Source: Sphaerisporangium melleum
GTDB taxonomy: Bacteria; Actinomycetota; Actinomycetes; Streptosporangiales; Streptosporangiaceae
Direction: 5' to 3'
Assembly (NCBI RefSeq): GCF_014646695.1
Contig: NZ_BMNT01000009.1
Coordinates: 146,671-210,521, forward strand
DNA length: 63,851 nucleotides
The notes under the pieces are model-generated. The model saw nothing but the letters and a program-made list of their open reading frames with translations, made no database searches and was not told where the DNA came from. Shown here one piece after another: positions 9,301 through 18,359 of this stretch (position 1 is the stretch's first letter; the number at the start of each line of letters is the position of its first letter). A program made the translations under genes and the position numbers.

Positions 9301-11524
9301 GCCCACCGTTCCCGCGCCGTCGCCTCCTCCGATGCCGGCCCCGCCCATCCCGGCACCGCGTCCTCCCTCGCCCGCGACCGCCCCGCAGGCCGAGCCGCCG
9401 GCGCCCGGAACGACGGAGATCCCCGGAGCGGGCGGACGGCCCCTGCCCGCCCTTCCCCGCTCGCAGGCCGGGCCTCCGCCGAGAACCGGCCTGCCTCCGG
9501 CGCGTCCGCCCGGCACTCCGCTACCTCCCGCGCCGATGTCGCTCACCCCGCTGGACCAGCCTCCCGCGGGGGCGGCCGGCGACACCCGGCCGGGCGGTCT
9601 CTCTGCTCCCGGCCGGCCCACGGGGCAGGGGGATGGTGCGGAGAGGACCGGGAGCACCACCGTGCCGGCTCGCGTGCCCGGTACGCCCCTCCCGCCCGCG
9701 CCGATGACCAGTGACGCGCTTCCGATCAGGTCCAGGAATCCGTTCTCCCGCAAGTCGTCGGGAAGGGCCGGGCGAAGCGGCCGCAAGGGAGACCCGACGC
9801 CGAGTACGTCGCCGGCCCCGGCGCCGCATGCCCTATCGCCGGCCGAGGGCGCTCCTGGCATGGAACGCCCGGCCCCGGTGGCCGGCTCCCCGGCCGCCAG
9901 TGGCACTTCGTCGCCCCTCCCCGGCACGGGCGTGCACGGCGGGGCCGCCACCGGCCTAGCGGACGGGCGGCGTACGCCCGGTGACGACCGACCCGGCCAG
10001 AGCGCACCGGCCGCGGACGGCGTGGTCCAGGCGACGAGCCAGGCCGGCGGGGTCACCTCGGCCGCTCCCCCCGTGAGCGGCGGCCCCGGCACGGGCACGC
10101 CCACCGCGGGCGGCGGCCTCAGCGGCGCGCCGGGCCCCGGCTCCTCTGGAGCTCCCGCGGCGCATCGCCGTACCTCCGACGCGGCGGGCCCAGCGGCCGG
10201 CGGCGTCTCTGATGCGACCAACCCCCGGATCGCAAGCGGCGCCGTCCCAGGTACGACCAGTGCGGCCGGCCTCAAGACCGACGCCGCTTCCGCCCCTGCG
10301 GGCGACGGCAGGGCCGGCACCAACGCGACGAGCGCGACCGCCGAAGCACACGGGCCACGGTCCGGTACGGCATCGGCGGGCACGATCATTGGGTCCTCGG
10401 CCGGAAATATGCCGATGAATGCCTCGTCCGAGGCAGGAAGCACGTCGGCGAGCGCGGCAGCCGGCACCCCGGCGGGAGACGCGCCGACGACCGGCACGAG
10501 CACGACCGCGAACGCAGACGGTGCCGAGAAGCCGGTCCAGGGTGTCGCCACCGCCTCAGCGGCCGGTGCGGCCACCCAGAACACCGCCGGCACCACGTCA
10601 GGCACTTCCACCAGCGCCGGTGCCACGGTCGCGATGGGGGCGGGCGGCCTGTCGTCGACGCCGGCCCCGGCCTTCGGCGGCGACAGGGAACGTCCGTCGG
10701 CCGCGGACGTCGCGGTGGAGCGCCCGCCGTTCGTCCCCCCAGGGGTCACGCCGCCCGAACCACCCGCCGGGCCCGGCCCGGCCCAGCCGTCGCCCCGATC
10801 TAGCAAGAAGATCGTGCTGGCCGCCGGAGTCGGCGTGGCGGTGGCCGCCATCGGCACGGCCGCGTTCTTCGGCTACCAGAACTACAGCGCCGGAACGCCG
10901 GTCACGATGCCTGCCCCGTTGCCGTCCGTGGACGTGCAGATCCCGATGGAGGAGCCGACCGAGACCGCGTCGCCGGAGCCCTCGCCCGCCGTCACCGCCA
11001 TGCTGGACTCGGCGAAGACCGACCCTGGGCAGATCACGCTCAAGGACGCCTTCGCGCGGCGGCGGATCACCATCGGCGGGCGCACCTACGTGCGGGCCAA
11101 GGTGGACATCACGCCGCGGTGCGACAAGGTGGCCGTGGGCGGCTTCGCCACGGCGCTGAAGCGGCAGAAGTGCACCCGCGTCCTGCGGGCCACGTACGTC
11201 GACGGCAAGCGGCGGTACGCGGTGACCACGGGCATCGCGGTGTTCCCCACCAAGCAGGCGGCGGTCGCGGCGGACCGGCGCAAGGACCTGGCCAAGACCG
11301 TGTGGTTCCGCGGTCTGGCGGGCAGCCCGGGGAGCGGCACCGACAAGGCCGACATCTCCGGTGGGTACGCCGCGGGCCTCGTCTGGGGGCGCTACATCGT
11401 CTTCAGCTTCGCCACCTACAGCGACGGCCACACCCCGAGCGGCCAGGAGAAGGACCTGGGCCCGGTCAGCGGCGCCTTCCGCGACCACACCGCCCGAGTG
11501 ATCGAGAAGCGGGTCACCGGCTGA
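6338..11524 (+). CDS. Giant Pro/Ala/Thr-rich single-pass membrane protein, paralogue 2
   Basis: The frame is open from 6089, but that part overlaps the previous gene. The ATG at 6338 (MRGQDSGSEHERG) with an upstream TACGCT is preferred and gives 1,728 residues. Residues 1 to about 1485 are disordered in character: Thr/Pro/Gly repeats of the type GTGTPAPGTAAPGTTAPG, a (Gly-Thr)n tract, many WxAPxPQDAPPAPP units, a 33-residue exact repeat, and a poly-Pro segment. A transmembrane helix lies at about 1490-1512 (IVLAAGVGVAVAAIGTAAFF). The C-terminal domain (about 1545-1728) shares the pattern LKDAFARRRI, two spaced Cys, LRATYVDG and YSDGHTPS with the preceding gene. It is a tandem paralogue; the length difference lies almost wholly in the disordered arm. 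No family is recognised. Confidence 0.78.
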   Translation: MRGQDSGSEHERGTESSGAPAMPPPSFGQVRPHVPRTDQSVTDPESTQDVRSSALREVRGLASAQPTPTPPPGTTPAPGPGTVGTTATPSTPAPSTPTWGPGTGTPAPGTAAPGTTAPGSPNSGVTATPSIPPAGTSPSDTTPASGAGTPGTTAASGNQTSGTTATPDIPTWSAGTGTPTPGTATPGTTAPGNQTPGTTTTPDTPTWGTGTGTAASGTTAPGSPAPGLPAWDNATSGTGSSGTPASGTTPASAQPWRPADRLPLEYEWFDPDQPSQTNYRSIPSPNSPAGLAPNVPSDPATADRRGTGTGTGTGTGTGTNPPTAGPEGWQTPPSYASATNLAPAPHQPANTPHDPSAPRSWAPAQPQDATPQAQGQGQSPAQAAPGTFPPYAATQGAPPPYAAAQGASPQDSSPNSQGPVQSPTTRPPAQSPQGLTPQDVAPPAPVPQGWGTPQHGATPPPAQGWTAPPQGMNVASYGPQTTAPAAPPAGVSSPGTGGSWNAPTPQDAPWAPPSPQQPAPSAVSAAPAASTSPPPASSGPAGTTGPAADALWAPPAPQDRPWTPPAANDAPWAPPTPQNAPPTPQNGPGAAFGQSTSWAAPTPQDAPPAPPSPQQPLSNSLEHSGPWAAPTPQAAPPAPLGTYTSSDTAPGLHWTAPASQDAPPTPPQNARGAAYAPSDTAPGLHWTAPVPQDAPPAPPSPPGVTGNMPWGAPVPTDAPPAPPAQQNALNGPSAGGASWAPPAPQDAPPAPSASPAFNPDAAQSAPWSPASRPQDRPQDAPWRGHDASPAGGDTSSRPQDAAPSPQNAPRAYPGTPQNTGPRSGDGAWRPQTPQYPDIPVWPPPEMAATGSAAAATGQDPSATGAGGHARPGEPGASAMPSGTGTHGAPATPAGTATTTPPTATSGHGAPATPSGTGTHGAPATPPGTATTTPPTATSGHGAPATPSGSHAPDQPVAAGVAGGSDVPGGTPPPQPPPIPSPAPDPRPSPTVPAPSPPPMPAPPIPAPRPPSPATAPQAEPPAPGTTEIPGAGGRPLPALPRSQAGPPPRTGLPPARPPGTPLPPAPMSLTPLDQPPAGAAGDTRPGGLSAPGRPTGQGDGAERTGSTTVPARVPGTPLPPAPMTSDALPIRSRNPFSRKSSGRAGRSGRKGDPTPSTSPAPAPHALSPAEGAPGMERPAPVAGSPAASGTSSPLPGTGVHGGAATGLADGRRTPGDDRPGQSAPAADGVVQATSQAGGVTSAAPPVSGGPGTGTPTAGGGLSGAPGPGSSGAPAAHRRTSDAAGPAAGGVSDATNPRIASGAVPGTTSAAGLKTDAASAPAGDGRAGTNATSATAEAHGPRSGTASAGTIIGSSAGNMPMNASSEAGSTSASAAAGTPAGDAPTTGTSTTANADGAEKPVQGVATASAAGAATQNTAGTTSGTSTSAGATVAMGAGGLSSTPAPAFGGDRERPSAADVAVERPPFVPPGVTPPEPPAGPGPAQPSPRSSKKIVLAAGVGVAVAAIGTAAFFGYQNYSAGTPVTMPAPLPSVDVQIPMEEPTETASPEPSPAVTAMLDSAKTDPGQITLKDAFARRRITIGGRTYVRAKVDITPRCDKVAVGGFATALKRQKCTRVLRATYVDGKRRYAVTTGIAVFPTKQAAVAADRRKDLAKTVWFRGLAGSPGSGTDKADISGGYAAGLVWGRYIVFSFATYSDGHTPSGQEKDLGPVSGAFRDHTARVIEKRVTG
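7253..7294 (+). repeat. Hexanucleotide microsatellite (GGCACC)n
   Basis: Six perfect GGCACC units (7253-7288) are followed by one variant (GGCACG). They encode a Gly-Thr run. Copy number could change by replication slippage without shifting the frame. Confidence 0.85.
8975..9172 (+). repeat. Two near-identical 99-bp tandem repeats
   Basis: Units starting at 8975 and 9074 are almost identical (an obvious difference is CACCCGCCGG against CACCCCCCGG), and a third copy begins at 9173 and breaks off. Each encodes 33 residues including SGTGTHGAPATP. The near identity points to recent duplication or ongoing homogenisation. A second, shorter repeat of about 96-bp period lies near 8272-8405. Confidence 0.85.
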
Positions 11525-11527
11525 CCG

Positions 11528-12763
11528 TCAGCGGTCGAGGGTGCGCAGGCGCCGGGTCTGCCGGGCCCGGCGCAGGAGGTCGGCGTCGGCGGGATAACCG
11601 ACCTCCTCCAGGCACAGGCCGTGCGCGGGAGCGACGTTCACCCCGGAGTCGCGTACGGCGCGAAGCAGGACGTCCGCGGGCCACTCCACCGGCCGCTGTC
11701 CTTCGCCCACGGCGAGGAGCGAGCCCACCAGAGCGCGCACCATGGAGTGGCAGAACGCGTCGGCGATGACGGTGGCCTCCAGCAGACCACCGTCATCGCG
11801 AGCCCAGTCCAGCCGCTGGAGTTCGCGGATGGTGGTCGCGCCGTCCCTTCGCTTGCAGAAGGCCGCGAAGTCGTGCTCACCCAGCAGATGCGCGGCGGCG
11901 GCGTTCATGCGATCGGCGTCCAGCGGGCGCGGGTACCAGAGGACCTCGCGCCTGCGCAGCGGGTCACCGCCGCCGAGCGCATCGCAGACCCGGTAGACGT
12001 ACCGGCGGGAGAGCGCGGAGAAGCGCGCGTCGAAGCCCTCAGGAGCCACGCTGACGGCGTACACCCGCACGTCCGGCGGCAGTACACCGGCCAGCCGCCG
12101 GGTGAGCGCCGTGAGACGCTCAGCGAGGCCGAGCGGGCCGGTGGCGCCCTTGCGACGTCCTTCGACCGCACGGAGGGCATCGGCCGGAAGGTCGACATGA
12201 GCGACCTGACCGCGCGCGTGGACGCCCGCGTCGGTGCGACCGGCCACGGTCAGGGAAGGGGCGGGATCGAGACGCAGGACGCGGCCCAGCGCGGTCTCCA
12301 GCTCGCCCTGGACGGTCCGCAGCCCCGGCTGGCGGGCCCATCCGGAGAACTCCGTCCCGTCGTAGCCGAGATCCAGCCGCAGGCGCAGGAGAACCTCCAC
12401 AGCGTCGCCGGAGGCCGCGGAATCGGTGACATCCGCAGCCGGCACCCCGCGCTCGTCCAGAACCGGCACCCCTTGTACGCCCCGGGCCGATCTCTCCTGC
12501 TCCTCCAAGCCCGGCGCCCCTCGTACCCCCAGGGCCGACCTCTCCTGCTCCGCCAGGGCCGGAGTCCCTCGCTCGTCGAGGGCCGGTCGCGCGGAGGCCT
12601 CGGACGCCGTCACGCCGTCTTCCGGCCGCGCACGGACCGGCCTCGTCCCGGTCGTCCCGCCGGTCGGAACGCCATCGGACGCGGCCGTCCCGCCCATAGG
12701 AGGCACGGCCGCGTCAACGCCCGGCGTGGGTCCGGGCGTTATTGGTGATGTGGTCGGCACCAT
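11528..12763 (-). CDS. truA: tRNA pseudouridine synthase A, with a possible N-terminal extension
   Basis: TruA isomerises uridines 38-40 of the anticodon stem. From the ATG at 12763 the protein has 411 residues, against a usual 250-290. The conserved core begins only near residue 122 ([24 protein letters not shown]). The catalytic motif is GRTDAGVHA, with Asp178 in this numbering. Residues 1-120 are low complexity, with repeated pieces such as LDERG and LxEQERSAxGVxG. A GTG at 12400 would give the normal length of 290 residues but has no clear Shine-Dalgarno, whereas the ATG has GGGAG only two bases away. The start is therefore uncertain. It follows rplQ, as in other actinobacteria, and converges with the giant membrane protein gene three bases away. 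Confidence 0.9.
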   Translation of the reverse strand: MVPTTSPITPGPTPGVDAAVPPMGGTAASDGVPTGGTTGTRPVRARPEDGVTASEASARPALDERGTPALAEQERSALGVRGAPGLEEQERSARGVQGVPVLDERGVPAADVTDSAASGDAVEVLLRLRLDLGYDGTEFSGWARQPGLRTVQGELETALGRVLRLDPAPSLTVAGRTDAGVHARGQVAHVDLPADALRAVEGRRKGATGPLGLAERLTALTRRLAGVLPPDVRVYAVSVAPEGFDARFSALSRRYVYRVCDALGGGDPLRRREVLWYPRPLDADRMNAAAAHLLGEHDFAAFCKRRDGATTIRELQRLDWARDDGGLLEATVIADAFCHSMVRALVGSLLAVGEGQRPVEWPADVLLRAVRDSGVNVAPAHGLCLEEVGYPADADLLRRARQTRRLRTLDR

Positions 12764-13260
12764 GGCTCCCTAGTGCAACGTCTTCAGCGCCTGCTTCACA
12801 CCTGCCGCCCCAGGCCCGTGTCCGGCTCGCGGCACCCTGCTCACGCCTCGCCTGGCCGGCCTGACTCAGCACTGCTCGGCCCGCCTTGGCGCGGCTCCAC
12901 CTCGCCCGGCCCGAACCATGCTCACGTCTCGCGCCGGTCGCGCTCGGCCCTGCCTCGGTACGGCGCCCCGTCGCGGTCCGTGCCGCTCGGGGGGACCGAG
13001 ATCAGCACGCGCTCGCCTCGGTTCGCTGCTCAGGAGCCGGCCGTCGACGCGGTCATCACGTCAGCGGTCGAGATGTGGCCCGTTGCCGGTGGCGGTGGGC
13101 GGCAATGGCGAAGGGCCCAGCGCACCGGGTCGGTGTGCTGGGCCCGTTCGAATTCGCCCTCTTGCCGACAGGCGTGCCACCTTGGCACCGGCGGCCCAGG
13201 GAAGTCATCCCGAAGACTGCGGCCGGTGGCGGCGCGCCCTGGCGGCGTGCGGCCGGAAGG
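12764..13260. other. Gap between rplQ and truA
   Basis: The 497 bases hold no gene I can support. The only clear element is the hairpin at 13113-13145. Long frames on the plus strand here are by-products of high GC. Confidence 0.6.
13113..13145 (-). terminator. Hairpin after rplQ
   Basis: GGGCCCAGCGCACC pairs with GGTGTGCTGGGCCC with one mismatch, around a 5-base loop. It lies about 115 bases beyond the rplQ stop and would end the alpha-operon transcript before truA. Confidence 0.65.
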
Positions 13261-13788
13261 TCAGGCCTCGTCCTTCTTGGACTCGGTCTTCTCGTCGGCC
13301 GGAGCCGCGTCCGCGGGAGCCTCGTCGGCCGGCGTGGCCTCGGCGGTGGCGGTGTCGTTCTCGGGGAGCTCGACGACCTCCTCCGCGGGCGTGGCGGCCG
13401 GGGTCGTACGGGTGGTGGTCACCGCGTTCAGCGGCTCGCTGACCAGTTCGATCATCGCCATGGGGGCGCTGTCGCCCTTGCGCGGGCCGAGCTTGGTGAT
13501 GCGGGTGTAGCCGCCGGGACGCTCCGCGAAGGTCGGCGCGATCTCGGTGAACAGGTGGTGCACGACGCCCTTGTCCTTGACCACGGTCAGAACCTGGCGG
13601 CGGTTGTGGATGTCGCCCTTCTTGGCCTTGGTGATGAGCCGCTCGGCCAGCGGGCGGAGGCGCTTGGCCTTGGTCTCGGTGGTGCGGATGCGGCCGTGCT
13701 GGAACAGCTGGGTGGCGAGGTTCGCCAGGATCAGCCGCTCGTGAGCCGGGCTGCCGCCGAGACGAGCACCCTTGGCGGGCTTGGGCAT
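13261..13788 (-). CDS. rplQ: 50S ribosomal protein bL17
   Basis: L17 binds domain III of 23S rRNA. The core ([19 protein letters not shown] through about residue 120) is standard. The C-terminal 55 residues form an Ala/Glu/Thr/Pro-rich acidic tail ending KKDEA, a common actinobacterial extension. It follows rpoA after a 227-base gap that contains a perfect hairpin. Confidence 0.96.
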   Translation of the reverse strand: MPKPAKGARLGGSPAHERLILANLATQLFQHGRIRTTETKAKRLRPLAERLITKAKKGDIHNRRQVLTVVKDKGVVHHLFTEIAPTFAERPGGYTRITKLGPRKGDSAPMAMIELVSEPLNAVTTTRTTPAATPAEEVVELPENDTATAEATPADEAPADAAPADEKTESKKDEA

Positions 13789-13897
13789 TGTCGTTCTCCT
13801 TCGGGATGACCCGCCCCGGCCGTATGAGGTACCGGGGTCGGGCCGGAAGCCCGGTTCATCATGAACAGGGTCTTCCGTAGACAGGAAATCCGGGCCG

Positions 13898-13930
13898 GGG
13901 ACCCCCGCCCCCGGAGGGGGCGGGGGTCCC
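13898..13930 (-). terminator. Perfect 15-bp hairpin between rpoA and rplQ
   Basis: GGGACCCCCGCCCCC is followed by GGA and its exact complement. Between two genes of one operon it could act as a partial terminator, an RNA-processing barrier, or a 3'-end stabiliser for rpoA mRNA. Confidence 0.6.
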
Positions 13931-14015
13931 GTCGCCGGGAAACGCGGTGACGCGGGTCACCGGCCGGGGCCGGCGGGCCGGAGCTCCCGAAGGAGGGAAG
14001 GCCCGCCGCGGCCGG

Positions 14016-15032
14016 TCAGTACTGCTCGGTCTCGACGTAACGCGCGTCGTCGTCGTCGTAGTCGCCACCCGCGACGGCCGTCGGGTCGAACCCGGGCGGG
14101 GAGTCCTTGAGGGCCAGCGACATCTCGTGCAGCTTCTGCTTGACCTCTTCGATCGACTTGGCACCGAAGTTGCGGATGTCGAGGAGGTCCTGCTCGCTGC
14201 GCGCGACGAGCTCACCCACGGTGTGGATGCCCTCGCGCTTGAGGCAGTTGTAGGAGCGGACGGTGAGGTTCAGCTCCTCGATCGGCAGCGCCAGGTCGGC
14301 GGCGAGCGCGGCGTCCGTCGGGGACGGGCCGATGTCGATGCCCTCGGCCTCGACGTTGAGCTCGCGTGCCAGGCCGAACAGCTCGACCAGGGTCTTGCCG
14401 GCGGAGGCCACCGCGTCGCGGGGCTTCATCGACGGCTTGGTCTCGACGTCCAGGATCAGACGGTCGAAGTCCGTGCGCTGCTCGACTCGGGTCGCCTCGA
14501 CCTTGTAGGTGACCTTGAGGACCGGCGAGTAGATCGAGTCGACCGGGACCCGGCCGATCTCCTGGCCGGGCTGCTTGTTCTGGGCGGCGGAGACGTAGCC
14601 GCGACCGCGCTCGACGGTGAGCTCCATCTCCAGCTTGGCCTTGCCGTTCAGCGTGGCGATGTGCAGGTCGGGGTTGTGCACCTCGACACCGGCCGGCGGC
14701 GCGATGTCGGCGGCGGTGACCTCACCCGGGCCCTGCTTACGCAGGTACATCACCACGGGCTCGTCGTGCTCGGAGGACACGACCAGCGCCTTGAGGTTCA
14801 GGATGATGTCGGTGACGTCTTCCTTGACCCCCGGCACGGTCGAGAACTCGTGCAGGACGCCCTCGATGCGGATGCTCGTGACGGCCGCCCCCGGGATGGA
14901 GGACAGCAGCGTCCGGCGCAGCGAGTTGCCGATGGTGTAACCGAAACCCGGCTCCAGCGGCTCGATGACGAACCTGGAGCGGTTCTCCTCGATGGTCTCC
15001 TCGAGGAGGGAGGGGCGCTGTGCGATCAGCAT
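14016..15032 (-). CDS. rpoA: RNA polymerase alpha subunit
   Basis: The 338 residues show an N-terminal assembly domain ([22 protein letters not shown]) and a C-terminal domain for UP elements and activators ([20 protein letters not shown], about 255-310). An acidic tail ends YVETEQY. The alpha dimer is the scaffold for beta and beta-prime. It lies between rpsD and rplQ, the normal alpha-operon order. Confidence 0.98.
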   Translation of the reverse strand: MLIAQRPSLLEETIEENRSRFVIEPLEPGFGYTIGNSLRRTLLSSIPGAAVTSIRIEGVLHEFSTVPGVKEDVTDIILNLKALVVSSEHDEPVVMYLRKQGPGEVTAADIAPPAGVEVHNPDLHIATLNGKAKLEMELTVERGRGYVSAAQNKQPGQEIGRVPVDSIYSPVLKVTYKVEATRVEQRTDFDRLILDVETKPSMKPRDAVASAGKTLVELFGLARELNVEAEGIDIGPSPTDAALAADLALPIEELNLTVRSYNCLKREGIHTVGELVARSEQDLLDIRNFGAKSIEEVKQKLHEMSLALKDSPPGFDPTAVAGGDYDDDDARYVETEQY

Positions 15033-15154
15033 GTGGGATCTCCCCTGGTTCCGCGGGGCCCGCTATTTGACCTCCGCGACTGTGGTGTTCACTGCCCGCG
15101 CCGCGCGGCCCGAACCCGGACCGCGCGGCACTTTGGCAGGTTGTACGCGAGCTC

Positions 15155-15781
15155 TTACTTGGAGTAGAGCTCGACGATCAGCTGCTCCTGGACCTGCGTG
15201 TCGATCTGCTGGCGAACCGGGAGCTGGTGCACGAGAACGCGCAGCCGGTCCGGCACGACGCCGAGCCACGCCGGCACCGTCCTGTCGCCGACGGTGGCGC
15301 GGGCCACCTCGTACGGCATCAGGTTGCGGGCCTTCTCGCGGACCTCGATGATGTCGTGCTCGCGGACGCGGTAGGACGGGATGTCGACCTTCTTGCCGTT
15401 GACCAGGATGTGGCCGTGGCGCACCTGCTGGCGGGCGGCGTCACGGGACACGGCCAGGCCGGCGCGGAAGACGACGTTGTCGAGCCGGCTCTCCAGGATC
15501 TGGAGGAGGTTCTCACCCGTCTTGCCGGTCTTGCGGTTGGCTTCCTCGTAGTAGTTGCGGAACTGCTTCTCGAGGATGCCGTAGATGCGGCGGGTCTTCT
15601 GCTTCTCGCGGAGCTGGAGCTGGTACTCCGACTCCTTGGGACGGCCGCGGCCGTGCTCACCCGGCGGGTAAGGACGGATCTCGATGGGGCACTTGGGGGA
15701 CTCACACTTGGCGCCCTTGAGGAAGAGCTTGGTCTTCTCACGGCGGCAGAGCTTGCAGTCCGCTCCGGTGTAACGAGCCAT
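15155..15781 (-). CDS. rpsD: 30S ribosomal protein uS4, zinc-binding form
   Basis: S4 nucleates 30S assembly on the 5' domain of 16S rRNA. The N-terminus has Cys9, Cys12, Cys26 and Cys31, the C+ zinc-binding type. The S4 RNA-binding domain lies at about 97-160 ([26 protein letters not shown]). In E. coli S4 regulates its own operon by translational repression; no matching pseudoknot was looked for in detail here. Confidence 0.97.
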   Translation of the reverse strand: MARYTGADCKLCRREKTKLFLKGAKCESPKCPIEIRPYPPGEHGRGRPKESEYQLQLREKQKTRRIYGILEKQFRNYYEEANRKTGKTGENLLQILESRLDNVVFRAGLAVSRDAARQQVRHGHILVNGKKVDIPSYRVREHDIIEVREKARNLMPYEVARATVGDRTVPAWLGVVPDRLRVLVHQLPVRQQIDTQVQEQLIVELYSK

Positions 15782-15801
15782 TTCTCTGTTTCTCCTGGGC
15801 C

Positions 15802-16206
15802 TCAGACGCGGCGGCGCTTGGGCGGACGGCAGCCGTTGTGCGGAACCGGGGTGACGTCCTGGATGGACCCCACCTCCAGGCCGGTGGCCTGGAGCGACCG
15901 GATGGCGGTCTCACGACCGGACCCGGGGCCCTTCACGAAGACGTCGACCTTGCGCATGCCGTGCTCCATGGCGCGGCGGGCGGCGTTCTCGGCGGCCATC
16001 TGCGCGGCGAACGGCGTGGACTTGCGGGAGCCCTTGAAGCCGACGTGGCCGGCGCTGGCCCAGGAGATCACGTTCCCGCTGGGGTCGGTGATCGAAACGA
16101 TCGTGTTGTTGAACGTGCTCTTGATGTGGGCGTGCCCGTGAGCGACGTTCTTCTTTTCCTTGCGGCGCACCTTCTTCGGTGCGCCCTGGCGGCTCTTCGG
16201 AGGCAT
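15802..16206 (-). CDS. rpsK: 30S ribosomal protein uS11
   Basis: S11 is a platform protein near the mRNA exit. The 134 residues include [32 protein letters not shown] and the C-terminal [12 protein letters not shown], all diagnostic. The gene lies 20 bases upstream of rpsD. Confidence 0.97.
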   Translation of the reverse strand: MPPKSRQGAPKKVRRKEKKNVAHGHAHIKSTFNNTIVSITDPSGNVISWASAGHVGFKGSRKSTPFAAQMAAENAARRAMEHGMRKVDVFVKGPGSGRETAIRSLQATGLEVGSIQDVTPVPHNGCRPPKRRRV

Positions 16207-16299
16207 GTAGCGCTATCTCCTGAGGTGGTCGGTCCTGCTGCGTGGACGGCGGCGCGGCATCGGGCCGTCTCCCGGCCCGGCTCTGCGCCCCGTCGCGGA

Positions 16300-16680
16300 C
16301 TACTTCTTGCCGGGCTTCTTCTTGCCGGCCACGGTCTTCTTCTTGCCCTTACGGGTGCGTGCGTTGGTCTGCGTGCGCTGACCGTGCACGGGAAGGCCGC
16401 GGCGGTGCCGGATGCCCTGGTAGCAGCCGATTTCGATCTTGCGACGGATGTCGGCCTGAACCTCACGGCGCAGGTCACCCTCGATCTTGAAGGTGGCCTC
16501 GATGTAGTCGCGCAGCGGGACCAGCTCGGAGTCGGAGAGCTGGTGCACCCGCAGGTCGCCGCTGACGCCGGTCGCCTTCAGGATCTCCTGGGCGCGGCTG
16601 CGGCCGATTCCGTAGATGTAGGTGAGAGCGATCTCCAGCCGCTTGTCGCGGGGGAGGTCGACGCCAACCAGGCGAGCCAT
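16300..16680 (-). CDS. rpsM: 30S ribosomal protein uS13
   Basis: S13 forms head-to-50S bridges. The start [19 protein letters not shown] and the [20 protein letters not shown] block are diagnostic. The lysine-rich tail ([16 protein letters not shown]) contacts tRNA. It has 126 residues. Confidence 0.97.
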   Translation of the reverse strand: MARLVGVDLPRDKRLEIALTYIYGIGRSRAQEILKATGVSGDLRVHQLSDSELVPLRDYIEATFKIEGDLRREVQADIRRKIEIGCYQGIRHRRGLPVHGQRTQTNARTRKGKKKTVAGKKKPGKK

Positions 16681-16829
16681 GGTCGGGCATTCTCCTTCAG
16701 TGTGGCGGAGGTCTTACGCAACACTGCCCCTCCCCATGCCCGGGGTGAGGGCCCCGGCCTCCGACCGGGGGTCTCCCGCGCGGTTCGGCCCTGCGGCCGC
16801 CTGTGCGGGTGTGCTACGCGAATGACGTT

Positions 16830-16884
16830 GTCCCGGGCCAGGCCGGCCTTCCCCTCTTCGAGGGTAGGCCGCCCGTCCCGGGTC
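16830..16884 (-). terminator. Long imperfect hairpin just after rpmJ
   Basis: The arms GTCCCGGG...CCTTCCCCTC and GAGGGTAGG...CCCGGGTC pair imperfectly over about 25 bp with a TTC loop. It starts five bases past the rpmJ stop and may reduce read-through from infA-rpmJ into rpsM. Confidence 0.5.
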
Positions 16885-16888
16885 GCGA

Positions 16889-17005
16889 TCAGCCCTGGCG
16901 CTGCTTGTGGCGCGGGCTGTTGTCGCAGATCACCATGACGCGACCGTGCCGGCGGATCACCTTGCACCTGTCGCAGATCTTCTTGACGCTCGGCTTGACC
17001 TTCAT
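16889..17005 (-). CDS. rpmJ: 50S ribosomal protein bL36, zinc-ribbon form
   Basis: This 38-residue protein starts [19 protein letters not shown]. Its Cys11, Cys14, Cys27 and a following His form the C+ zinc ribbon. The C-terminus ends HKQRQG. It lies between infA and rpsM, its standard place, and AGGA-type spacing precedes the ATG. Zinc-free paralogues are often kept elsewhere for zinc starvation. Confidence 0.95.
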   Translation of the reverse strand: MKVKPSVKKICDRCKVIRRHGRVMVICDNSPRHKQRQG

Positions 17006-17119
17006 AGTCCTGTTCCTCAGACGGCCCGCCCGCCGGTCCTGCCGGTCGACCCCGTCGCACGCCGTGCGTTAACGCGCACGGTGATGACGTGGTTCTTCCT
17101 TGCCGCCGGGACGGGGGGC

Positions 17120-17341
17120 TTACTTGTATCGGTAGACGATCCGCCCACGACCGAGGTCGTAGGGGCTCAGTTCCACGACGACCCTGTCGTCGGGGAGAAT
17201 CCGGATGTAGTGCATCCGCATCCGTCCGCTGATGTGGGCCAGGACCTTATGGCCGTTGTCGAGTTGCACCCGGAACATCGCGTTCGGGAGCGACTCCACC
17301 ACAGTGCCCTCGATCTCGATGGCGCCGTCCTTCTTGGCCAT
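17120..17341 (-). CDS. infA: Translation initiation factor IF-1
   Basis: IF-1 is a 73-residue single OB-fold that occupies the A site during initiation. The sequence [29 protein letters not shown] and [16 protein letters not shown] is standard. It opens the infA-rpmJ-rpsM-rpsK-rpsD-rpoA-rplQ series. Confidence 0.97.
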   Translation of the reverse strand: MAKKDGAIEIEGTVVESLPNAMFRVQLDNGHKVLAHISGRMRMHYIRILPDDRVVVELSPYDLGRGRIVYRYK

Positions 17342-17894
17342 GTCCCTCGCGTTTCACTGATCGGTCGTCTGAGGTTTCGGCACACTAAGCAGCCGCGACC
17401 ACGAGCGCGTATGAGAGGGCGGCGATAGCTGACCGCCGACGCGCAATGGTCATAGTGAGCCGACAAAGGAGTGTACGACAATCGGCGAGGAATTGCGAAA
17501 CGCCTGACGCCTGTCCGGACACAACCGACCATCAGTCTACCTCAACGCCACGTCGATCGACGGAGCCGGACGCGCCCACCCGGCCGCGCGGTACCGCCGA
17601 TACCGGGCCTGGGTGGGCGCGTGCTCCGGGCGCGGCGCTTCGCTGCGTGCACGCAAAAGATCACCTACCCGCCGACATCTCGGGAAAGTGCCGTGATCGG
17701 TAAAGCCTGCGTCCAATGCCCGTGAGCGCTCCATTGCCCAGGAAGACGGCAATGCCGGAAAGAGCGCAGCCGTCCCGGCCATCCCCGGGCACGCGAGAAG
17801 CGGGCGCCCCCGAAGGGAGCGCCCGCCGTGTTGATCCCCCGCCTCCGATCCCCCTCACTGGAACCGGAGGGTGCGCCCGAGCGGGCGCGCGATC
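17342..17894. other. Gap upstream of infA
   Basis: These 553 bases hold no supported gene. The infA-proximal half must contain the infA promoter: a TACACT hexamer on the minus strand at 17475-17470 is a weak candidate, without a good -35. The far half holds the hairpin at 17800-17826 and a small CATTGCC/GGCAATG inverted repeat at 17732-17754. Confidence 0.5.
17800..17826 (-). terminator. Hairpin after the small secreted protein gene
   Basis: GCGGGCGCCCCC pairs with GGGAGCGCCCGC (one mismatch) around a short loop, about 70 bases past the stop at 17895. Confidence 0.6.
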
Positions 17895-18359
17895 TCAAAA
17901 GCCGTACCGGTGCCAGCCGCTCCAGTCGTAGTCGCTGGTCGACCCCTCGCCCACGCGGAAGCGGAACCCGTCGACGCCCCGGCCGAAGAAGATCTTCCGC
18001 TCGAAGTGGCCGAAGGTGCGGTAGCGCTTGAACAGGTGCCAGCCGCCGCGGTCGTGGTAGTAGACGTCCAGCCACGCGTACTGCCGGTCGCGGTCCTGGT
18101 CGAACAGGTCGAAGTCGAGGTAGTAGCGGCCGCCCGACTTGCCCCAGAAGCCCTTGACGTACGCGCGGTCGGAGCGGTCCTCGCCGCGCCCGAAGTCCGA
18201 GTAGAACGGGCCGAAGCCGTGGCGGGACAGGGCCTGGGAGGCCGAGGTGGCGGCGGTGGCGCTCGCCGTCGACGCCGAGGCGGCGGGGGCGGCGGCGACG
18301 CCCGCCGCCAGAGCACCGGCGAGGGCGGTGCCGACGAGCAGGTTGCGGATCTTGCGCAC
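17895..18359 (-). CDS. Small secreted protein of unknown function
   Basis: The frame is open to 18494, but the GTG at 18359 has a strong AGGAGG four bases away and opens a signal peptide: VRKIR, a hydrophobic core (LLVGTALAGALAAGVA), then APAASA as the likely cleavage site near residue 29. The mature part of about 125 residues is rich in Tyr, Phe, Trp, Asp and Arg (YYLDFDLFDQDRD, YAWLDVYYHDRGGWH) and looks like a small beta-rich exported protein. No cysteines and no known catalytic motif are seen. It has its own ribosome-binding site and terminator, and sits between the DUF1707 gene and infA. Confidence 0.82.
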   Translation of the reverse strand: MRKIRNLLVGTALAGALAAGVAAAPAASASTASATAATSASQALSRHGFGPFYSDFGRGEDRSDRAYVKGFWGKSGGRYYLDFDLFDQDRDRQYAWLDVYYHDRGGWHLFKRYRTFGHFERKIFFGRGVDGFRFRVGEGSTSDYDWSGWHRYGF

